Assembly (NCBI RefSeq): GCF_000321225.1
Contig: NW_004452185.1
Span: forward strand, 123,749-187,748
DNA length: 64,000 nucleotides
Source: Odobenus rosmarus divergens
Lineage: Eukaryota; Chordata; Mammalia; Carnivora; Odobenidae
Direction of reading: 5' to 3'
Numbering within the stretch: position 1 is the first letter of the stretch; each line of letters begins with the position of its first letter. This document shows, one piece after another, positions 56,201-64,000 of this stretch. The notes under the pieces are model-generated. The model made no database searches. It saw only the letters and a list, made by a program, of their open reading frames with translations, and had not been told where the DNA came from. A program made the position numbers and the translations under genes.

Positions 56201-57109
56201 TTTATATTTTTATGGTTTTATTGAGATATAATTGACATAAAACATTGTATTAGTTTAAGGCATGCAATATAATGATTTGGTATATATATATATAGTGAAA
56301 TGATAGCCACAATAAGTTTTAGTTTACATGCATCACCTCACATGGTTACATTTTTTGTGTGTGTGATAAGAATTTTTAAGATTTACTCTCGTAGCAACTT
56401 TCAAATATACAGTACAGTACTGTTATCTGTAGTCACCATGCTGTGCATTAGATTCCCCGAACTTATTTATCTTAAAACTGGAAATTTGAATTTTTGACCA
56501 TGTTCACCCATTTCCACCACCCCTACCCCCCACTTTTGTCAACTTACCAATCTGTTCTCTGTTTCTATGAGTTTGGTTTGTTTTTTTTTAAGATTCCCTA
56601 TGTAAGTGAGATTATATAGTAATTGTCTTTCTCTGTCTTATTTTACTTAGCGTAATGCCCTCAAGGTCTATCCATGTTATTGCAAATGGCAGGATTTCCT
56701 TCTTTTTAATAGTTGAATAATATTCCATTGTGTGTGTTTGTGTGTGTATAGTGTATATATTTAGTATATATATGGTATATATGTATCTATCAATTTATAT
56801 CACAACTTCTTTATCTATTCATCTGTTGATGGATACTTAGATTGTTTCCATGTCTTGGCTCTTGTAAATAATGCTGTAATGAACATGGAGGTATAGGTAT
56901 CTCTCTGAGATAGTGATTTCTTTTCCTTTGATTATATACCCAAAATTGGAATTGCTGGGCATATGGTAGTTTTATTTTTATTTTTTTGAGAAAACTTCAT
57001 ACTGTTTTCCATACTGGTTGCACCAATTTACATCCCCACCAACAGTGCAAAAGGTTGTCTTTTCTCCATATTTTAATCTGCATTTATTATCTCTTGTCTT
57101 TTTTATTTT

Positions 57110-57296
57110 TTTAAAGATTTTATTTCTTTATTTGACAGAGAGACACAGTGAGAGAGAGAGAGCACAAGCAGGGGGAGTGGGAGAGGGAGAAGCAGACTCC
57201 CTGCTGAGCAGGGAGCCCAATATGGGGCTCGATCCCAGGACCCTGGGACCATGACCTGAGCCGAAGGCAGACAATGATTGAGCCACCCAGGCACCC
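57110..57296 (-). mobile_element. CAN-SINE with 17-bp target-site duplication
   Basis: cttgtcttttttatttt at 57093-57109 and 57297-57313 are identical. Full-length minus-strand copy; a short deletion near the head (gacaatgattgagcc) removes part of the tRNA-like A-box region. Confidence 0.95.
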
Positions 57297-57665
57297 CTTG
57301 TCTTTTTTATTTTAGCTATTCTAACAGGTATGAGGTGATATCTCACTGCAGTTTTGATTTGCATTTCCCTTACGATTAGTGATGTTGAGCACCTCCTCAT
57401 GTACCTGTTGGCCATTTGTATGTCTTCTTTGGAAAAATGTCTATTCAGTTCTTCTGCCCATTTTTAATCATTTTTTTTTTTTTTGCTATTGAGTTGTAGG
57501 AATTCTTTATATATTTATATATACTGTTAATTCTACTAACCCCTTATCAGACATATGATTTGCAAATATTTTCTCCCACTCTGTAGTTTACCTTTTCATT
57601 TTGTTGATGATTTCTAATGCCATATTTCAAAATTACATGCATATACTGCTATTTCTGGATCTTTT

Positions 57666-57864
57666 TTTAAAGTATTTTATTTATTTATATGACAGAGAGA
57701 GAGAAAGAGAGAGAGAGAGAGAGCACAAGCAAAGGGGAGCAGCAGAGGGAGAAGCAGGCTTCCCGTTGAGCAGGGAGTCAGATGCTGCGCTTGGTCCCAG
57801 GACCCTGGGATCATGACCTGAGCTGAAGGCAGACGCTTAACCGACTGAGCCACCCAGGTGCCCT
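57666..57864 (-). mobile_element. CAN-SINE with 16-bp target-site duplication
   Basis: tatttctggatctttt at 57650-57665 and 57865-57880 are identical. Full-length minus-strand copy with a (GA)n run at about 57694-57722. Confidence 0.96.
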
Positions 57865-58134
57865 TATTTCTGGATCTTTTAATTTTAAGCTGTTTCTATT
57901 GACTACCTGTTTCAGAGACTCAGGATTTTTCTCTTCAACCCCAACATCTCCATTATACTGGCCAAGATACTCTTAGTATAACAATATGACAATTGGTATT
58001 AAGTTTGTTAAATCAATATTTAGTGTGTTAATATTATTTACTGCTGAACTAATAAATGTATGCTGTTTATAGTTCCTGTCTTTCTTTTTTATGAACAATA
58101 ATGTTCACCAAGTTGTTAAATATATATATATTTT

Positions 58135-58274
58135 TTTCTTTTTTTTCCTCCAGCTCTACTGGGATATAATTGACATATTGTATAAGTTTCAGGTGTACAA
58201 AGTGGTGATTTGATAGTTGTGTATACTATGAAATGATTACCACAATAATGTTAGTTAACACCTCCATCACATAC

Positions 58275-58308
<34 letters not shown>

Positions 58309-58400
58309 GTGGAAGAATTTTTAAGATCTACTCTCTTTGCAGCTTTCAAGTGGAAAATACAGTGTTGTTAAGTATAGTCACAGTCCTGTACATTAAGTAC
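58135..58400 (-). mobile_element. L1 3' end (second copy, L1MA/MB-like)
   Basis: Again gggatataattgacatattg, taagtttcaggtgtacaaag, agaatttttaagatctactc, tcacagtcctgtacattaag. It restarts the same 3' UTR text already seen at 56205, so it is a separate insertion or a duplication. It includes a (TG)n microsatellite at 58277-58305. Confidence 0.75.
58277..58305 (+). repeat. (TG)n microsatellite
   Basis: About 14 TG units within the L1 3' UTR. The equivalent site of the copy at 56205 (near 56355-56364) has only a short TG run. Confidence 0.97.
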
Positions 58401-58439
58401 TTCCTTTCATGTAAAACTTTTCTCCATGGAATTAATAAA

Positions 58440-60110
58440 CATTTCTCTTCCTCCCTTTTCATTTGCTTAGTTATAGCTATTCTTCCCAAATGCCTCAACA
58501 ACAATTACTGTTTAGCAATGATTTCCTCTCTTTCTTAATTTATTTTTTCATTTTCATGAAGAACACCTGTTATTTTCCTTAAAAAGTGTGTGGGGAGATA
58601 ATATGAATTTTTGAATGCTTGAAAGTGACTTTATCTGATTCTTGATTGATAGTTGGGCTGGATATAGAATAAAAGAATAACAGTTACCACTGTGATTAAA
58701 CCCAGGGAATACTTCCTCAGGTGTGTTAATCATAGCATTTAAGTAAATCATGATGTTATTGGACTATGATTTTTCCTTTGAATTTTGAAGGCATCTTTCC
58801 ACTGTCTTCTAAAACATATTGAACTGTTGAGAAATCCAGTGCTATTCTGACTCCTATTTCTGTGAATGAGATCTATATTTTTCTCTCTGAAGCTTTTAGG
58901 ATATTCTCATTATTTATGTTTTTCTGAAAATTCATGAGAGTTCTTTGAATAAGTTTTTGACCATTATTTTGCTGACTGCTCAGTGATCCCTTTTTGCCAA
59001 TAGGTACATGCTTTCAAGTTCTAGGAAATTTTCTTGTATTGGATAAAATCTCATTTTTCTTTGTTCTTTTCTTCTGGAACTTCTACTGGCCTGAAATTGA
59101 ATGTGGTAGATATTGAGATTCATTCACAACATATATTTCATCCTGTAAAGTCAGTCTCAACCTATCATAGTCAACTTACCCTTTGTGTAAGTCAATATTT
59201 CAGGGATGAGCAGCCTAGGCTAGTTTGGGATAATAACAAATGAAGAGAAGCTTCCACAGTATTCTGGGAGAGATAAGACCGCCTCTCCCTGTGGCTTACT
59301 ATGAACAAAGAACACCTTTGTTTTAGTTGCCGCTTGTAGAGACCTTATGGCACCAAAGGAACCAGACATAGGATCATGGTAGAGCTGAATCAGGTTAAGA
59401 GAATCTGGGACCCTAATAACAGGGAAAAATTGGAGCCTACCCTGTCTCTCTCTTAAACAAAAATTGTCCTTATTTTTAATGCTGGTTTGAGATGGGTTTT
59501 TCCTACTTGAAACCCAAAGCATCCCAACTATAATACACTGATCTCCTCTATAAGTTTCTCAAACTTTCATGGATTTTATAAAAATACAGATTCTGACTTA
59601 ATAGATCTGGGATGGGGCCTGTGAGTCTCTGTTTCTGTCAAATTTCCAAGAAATGCCAATGTTTCTGGTCTGTGGGCCATACTTTGAGTACCAAGGTTAG
59701 ATCTAGATGGATCTTATTTCCTTATATATTCTCTCTTTTCTCATATCTTTGACTTATAAAAAATCATTTCCTGGGAGATTTCCTTGTTATAATATTTTTA
59801 TTGTATTTCTTCAATTATCATTAAAAAGTTTTTGTTTTCTGATCATTTCTTTTTTATAACATCCCATTCTTTCATAGATAAAATATTTTCCTGTCCTTCT
59901 GAAGATATTAAGTATGGTGTTTTGGGATAGCTTTCTTTTATATCCTGTATTGTCTCATTTTTTTTGTTTGTTTTGTTTTGTTTTCAGTTTAGTTTTTAGA
60001 ATCCCTCTTTCATATTAGATTTTCTCCATTTCTGGTGACCCTTGGATGCCTAGTCATATTTAAATGAAACTCTGATGAGCTGATTGGTAGCTTTGTCTGT
60101 AGGTGAAGAG
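58440..60110 (-). mobile_element. Old LINE (L1M/HAL1-type) remnants with MER5-type insertion
   Basis: Antisense LINE phrases: aaggcatctttccactgtct, tctgactcctatttctgtga, gaagcttttaggatattctc, then after a gap tttttataacatcccattct, tgaagatattaagtatggtg, and (TGTTT)n at 59967-59985. Very diverged. A MER5-like fossil lies at 59545-59697. Confidence 0.5.
59545..59697. mobile_element. MER5-type (hAT-Charlie) fossil
   Basis: Left part agtttctcaaactttcatgg, then aatacagattctgacttaat, agatctgggatggggcctgt, and right end gggccatactttgagtacca, the expected arrangement of MER5-like inverted termini and core. Confidence 0.65.
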
Positions 60111-61039
60111 TGGAGGCAGTTTTGTTGGCTGGTGAAATTCTCTTTAAGGTGAGCTAGATTTTCCAGCAGGCTATCCCCAAGTATCTCTATGTAAAGTATT
60201 TTTCAAAGGGGCAGCTTCTCCAGATAAGAATTTCAGTCTTCTGTCCTGAGGCCGGAAGTAGTGTTGTTGGTGTAAATCCTTGGCTACTGGTTTTCTGTGA
60301 GCAGAGTGGAGGAAGGAGGCTAAGGGGCACACAGCTCAGCATGTAGACATTTGCTTTCATGCCCTTATATTCAAGCCCATCTCCTCTCAGGCTCCTGTTT
60401 ATCCAGAACATTACACTTTGTTCCTCTAGGGGATAAAGAAGGAAGGTAGATCCTTTAGTTGCCTTGAATGAAGGGGAGGGTCGGGTACGTGAGAAATGTC
60501 CCACTTTCTGTAAACAAATAATCCATACCTCCTATGTTTGGACCTACATCTAAATCCAGACTTCTGTGTCACCAAGTGCTATGCCTCTTAGGGTTCAGCA
60601 GGGACAAATGGACTGATTTCTCTCTAGGATCCCTTTCTGCAGGCATTCAGGCTGTGATTTAGCCCTGTGATGTCTGTTATCACCTTCCATCTGTTTCTGT
60701 ATTTCTAGTCTTCATTTACTTAGTCAAACTTTGTAGCCTTTGGAAACAAATGCATAAGGCAAAGTAAGGAAATACTTATTTATCTAGTAGGTCAAGGTAA
60801 TAATGGGTTCCACCAAAGGACACTTAAAAATAATTGAGCTCTTGAAAAAAAAATTTAGCTCTATTCCATTCAATCTTAAAGTAGATGTCAACATTTTCAA
60901 ATTTGTGGCACTTGAACTTGAAGCATTTCATAAAGCACAGTGCCTTCTAAGCCTTACGAAGAAGAATACTCAACTTATAAGGCCTGACACATTTGAGAAT
61001 GAGAAGTTAATATTGTGGGGGGAGGGGATAGGGTAGCTG
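60111..61039. other. No gene or repeat recognised
   Basis: Unassigned. The minus-strand frame at 60187-60504 (105 codons) and the plus-strand frame at 60803-61036 lack recognisable features. Confidence 0.45.
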
Positions 61040-62140
61040 AATTGTAGGAGGGGAACAGGCAATAAGAATTCTGGATGCAGAATGTGAAGGGCCAGCTATG
61101 CCATCAAAAGAAATTTGGGTTCCATTTGTACAGGTACTTGATAGGTAGGTAATTGGGGGGGGGAATCATCTTGAATTTCTAAACAAGGAATCTATATGAT
61201 CAGAAATGTTTTTAGATAGATGCCTTTGGCAGCAGTATGGAGGAGAGAGTGAAGGTAAGGATAGCAGCCAGATGGTTGTAATTATATTGATAAGATGTGA
61301 GAGTCTGAGAGTGGTAATGGGAAGAAAGAGACAAACTGAACAATATTTAAGAGGCTGAATTATTAGGAGTTGGAAACTGGATGTGGGGACAAAGGGAGGG
61401 TGGCAGAGGTATACATGCCTCTTACAGTATCTCTTTGCTTCACTTCTGATTTCACCTGCAGTGGTGTTAGATGATTTCTGTGCCCTCTGGAAGCACAGGG
61501 AACATCCAACCCATGTTCTACTTCCAGCAGCCCTTAATTACTGGGAAATAGGAATTTGTAATAATGCTATAGCCTCTCATCCTTCAGTGGGAAAATCTGG
61601 AAGCTTATTCCACATGGTTCCTCAGAAAGTCCTGTGTGGAATTGTACTGCTATTGTCCACAGCAAGAACCCACTTAGTAACACTCTCTTTACTGGCTCTT
61701 TCTCCTTCCTTGCCTCATACTCTCTGATCTCTCACTCCTGCTTCCTAGATTTACCCTCCAAACAGACTCTTTGTGCTCATTTCGTGGTCCCAGATTCTGC
61801 TTTTGGAGGGACCTAGTCAGAGACAGGGAAGAGAATTAAAGGATGACTAGAATGCATGACTCGATGAATAGGGAGGTGAGGACCTATGTCGGGAATGCTG
61901 GAAGAAGAACAAACTGGCAATTGAATTTGGTTCAGGATGCATTGAATTTGCAGGGCCTTTGGAATATTCAGCTGAAGAGGTATGGTAGGGAGAAGCAGGG
62001 TCTTTGTGAATCATCAGCAGAAGGGTCGAGGAAGAGAATGAAACCACACAAGTAAAGAGACAGTTCAGGGAGACTGTGTAAAATAAGGGAGGTGGACAAA
62101 ACCTTGGAGAACACCAACATTTTAGGGATGGACAGAGAAA
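61040..62140 (+). repeat. Ancient mammalian interspersed repeat (same type as 2990-3690)
   Basis: Phrases ggaatctatatgatcagaaa, agcagtatggaggagagagt, gatgtgagagtctgagagtg, aagagacaaactgaacaata, then rather far downstream ttggagaacaccaacatttt, appear in the order of the same dispersed repeat. The middle (about 61400-61840) is not clearly repeat. Open frames at 61383-61727 and 61847-62299 fall in or near it and are not credible. Confidence 0.4.
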
Positions 62141-62484
62141 AATTGTGTTGTTTTCGCTATAATTTTTCTGGCATCTAGGGAATGCCTGGTACATGGTAAT
62201 ACTCAGTAAATATTTGTCCAATGACTGAAGGAGACTGAGATGGAGTGGACACAAGTCTGGAGAACCAGGAAAACCAGGGCCATATGCAGGAGAGAGCATA
62301 GAAAGGCAAAAATGTCAAATGTCACAGTAGGTTCATCTAACATATAGGCTGAGTTTGGTCACTGGGGGACTTTGCTGTCTTCAGTGAGAGAAGCAAGAGG
62401 GGCAAGATCAAAGAACAGATGTCAAGGGACTGTGGAATCAATATGCCCTCTTAGTGGAGATGGAGATTTTGGCCAGATTTCTTT

Positions 62485-62640
62485 TTTTAAGTTATGATTT
62501 TGAAACTAACATAAGCTGGTTGAAGAAATTTGGAAAGTACAGTAGAGTACAAAGTAGAAACTAATGATCAATCAAGATCCCTCCACTTTTCCATCATTCC
62601 TTCCATAGTAAACACTATTAACAGATTGGGGGTATTAGGT
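62485..62640 (-). mobile_element. Old L1M-type fragment
   Basis: gaagaaatttggaaagtaca, cactattaacagattggggg is weak but characteristic antisense text near old L1 3' ends. Confidence 0.4.
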
Positions 62641-63865
62641 TGAACCACATGAAAGATTCTTTAGGTCAAAAACAGTTGAGTATTGACAATTTCCTAAAAT
62701 TTGAAGTCATTTCTTTGCAGGGAGATGACTACTCTTTTAAGAGGTGGAGAAGGAAGGAAGAACATGGAGTAAGTTGTGGGGTCAGAATTTAGGCAAAGGT
62801 TTGAAGTTTTAGAATTTAGTAACTTTTTTTAGGGTGAGAACATCTTAAAATATTTTTGTAAGCTAATAGAAGGAAGGTTAAAACAACTGATGAGAATTGT
62901 TTACTGGGTTAGAAATACGAGAATTACTTTCCACTTCTTAATGTGGTACGTGCTTTTCTCTAGCAGCGCACTGGGCAGTCGGGGTTACTGGATGGGGATT
63001 GCAAGGCGGCAGCTCCTGGAAAAACAGGCCCAACTTCTTTGCTGTGGTCCCAGAGGCCCAGTGAGCTTTTCCATTCTGGGCCTTGCCCCGTACTTGAACC
63101 CAAACAGCTTGGGACAGAACATGCTGAGGTTCTTATCAGGAAAGGGATCACAGTTCAGGCCACAGTCTGGGCTGTTATGTAAACAGGCTGTTTGAAGCGA
63201 TTGGAGCCTCAACCTCAAGGTAGGAAGCAAGATGCTCTTGTTTATTTTTGGAGTGGAATTTTGTGGCCCAATATGCAGAGTTTGCTTCATCATCTGGAAC
63301 ACCACTGGAGCACTGAGAAGCCAGAAGTGGATTCTGTTTCCAGATGTCTCTAGGGAGCCAACCAGGTTTGAGACATTAAAGCTCAGCCATCATAGATTTC
63401 CTGCAGCACAAAGGTAAGCAGCAGAAGGACACACACAAGAATTATAGTTCTTGTTTTATTTTTTAAAAAACAGGAGGACAATAGGTGCTATTGAGCCTCC
63501 AGTATAGTAAAAAAATAAAATCAACCTAAACTCTAATTAGAAAATCAGATGTCCTCTTCACGAATGAGAAATAAAGTATGTTAAAACCAAAAACAACTAT
63601 TATGAAAGAAAACCAAAATGTCTCCAGTGAAAGCCCTTATGCTCTCTGCTTATAACACATGGACCCTTCAGTCATCGACTTGATTCTCTTTCTTCTCAGA
63701 AGGTGGAAGCTGACAAGCACCTGAGTATCAGCTGTGCTCTGGGTCCACAGGCTAAACCCTGGGAGAAATCCCCTCCCACAGAAGACAAGAAAATCATTAT
63801 CCCAGGGGATCAATGACATTGGATTCTTATATCTACCATAGGGCTGCACCTTATAATGGAATTTT
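62641..63865. other. No firm feature; possible non-coding exon signals at 63344-63413
   Basis: Unassigned, somewhat GC-richer between 62980 and 63200. An acceptor-like ttctgtttccag ends at 63343, and a donor-like AAG/GTAAGC lies at 63411-63418, giving a 70-nt candidate exon. One frame stays open through it, but no protein is recognised. Two sites of this kind occur by chance often. Confidence 0.3.
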
Positions 63866-64000
63866 CTTTTTTTTTTAATTTTTTATTGTTATGTTAATCA
63901 CCATACATTACATCATTAGTTCTTGATGTAGTGTTCCATGATTCATTGTTTGTGCATAACACCCAGTGCTCCACGCAGAATGTGCCCTCTTTAATACCCA
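63866..64000 (-). mobile_element. Young L1 3' end, runs off right edge
   Basis: After a T-rich start the plus strand reads gttatgttaatcaccataca, ttgatgtagtgttccatgat, ccctctttaataccca, nearly identical to 42829-42930. This is the terminal 3' UTR module of the young L1. Its 5' extent and duplication lie outside the window. Confidence 0.93.

Larger units (their letters stand above)
56205..57960 (-). mobile_element. L1 (L1MA/MB-like) 3' part, split by two SINEs
   Basis: Antisense text in order: ttattgagatataattgaca, taagaatttttaagatttac, tcaaatatacagtacagtac, agcgtaatgccctcaaggtc, taatattccattgtgtgtgt, catctgttgatggatactta, ggaattgctgggcatatggt, ccaacagtgcaaaaggttgt, ggtgatatctcactgcagtt, cccttatcagacatatgatt. 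The SINEs at 57110-57296 and 57666-57864 interrupt it. Frames are closed. Confidence 0.85.

Noticed and set aside
9065..57960. Excess of minus-strand SINEs (about 13 against 6) as a sign of a plus-strand host transcript
   Set aside because: The numbers are too small for a firm inference, and some orientations are affected by nesting.
1..64000. CRISPR array, prophage, operon or other prokaryotic-type system
   Set aside because: No regularly spaced direct repeats with unique spacers, no dense coding; the sequence is clearly mammalian.

Overview
This window is nuclear DNA of a caniform carnivore, most likely a non-canid arctoid (bear, seal or mustelid type). The evidence is the many tRNA-Lys-derived CAN-SINEs. 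Their heads read GCGCCTGGGTGGCTCAG, they carry a CT-rich 3' part, and they end in AATAAA/ATCTT tails. Carnivore-type L1 3' ends accompany them. The usual mammalian fossil layer is also present (MIR, L2, old L1M, MLT1 LTRs, MER5 and Tigger-type DNA transposons). The species cannot be fixed from this sequence.

I find no functional protein-coding gene, no convincing coding exon, no RNA gene and no CRISPR array. All open frames are short (maximum 211 codons) and nearly all lie in repeats or in sequence without recognisable similarity. The one host-gene-derived feature is a processed RPS24 pseudogene on the minus strand (14655-15199). It has a 13-bp target-site duplication and a poly(A) run expansion that breaks the frame. 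The window looks like an intergenic or deep-intronic, AT-rich stretch.

Layout. 1-9 kb: an old L1 3' end, a SINE, an ancient interspersed repeat, a Tigger/MARNA-like DNA fossil, and two young 5'-truncated L1 copies with duplications (6182-6534 minus, 7547-8408 plus). 9-20 kb: old L1M, the RPS24 pseudogene, a GC-richer segment at 15.4-16.1 kb, and several SINEs. 20.5-24 kb: a repeat-poor stretch containing an unusual cluster of nested inverted repeats (20967-21029). 24-32 kb: a 116-nt pure-purine tract, a SINE inside a SINE tail, MIR and L2 pieces. 32-38 kb: a long L1M in reverse, broken by two SINEs, followed by an ancient element split by another SINE. 38-45 kb: an MLT1 LTR and a layered L1M holding a hAT fossil, a young L1 and a SINE. 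45-56 kb: mostly unassigned, with MIRs, an older L1 and a MER5-type element split by an L1. 56-64 kb: reverse-strand L1 sequences with two SINEs, an old LINE, an ancient repeat, and a young L1 running off the end.

The annotation is therefore a history of insertions rather than a set of cooperating genes. Target-site duplications read directly from the sequence let many insertions be ordered in time. I did not find evidence for a new biological system. The most unusual items are the nested inverted-repeat cluster, an insertion that consists only of an oligo(T)-rich tail flanked by a 14-bp duplication, and the duplicated module in the young L1 3' UTR. Repeat family names come from remembered consensus features, not from a search.
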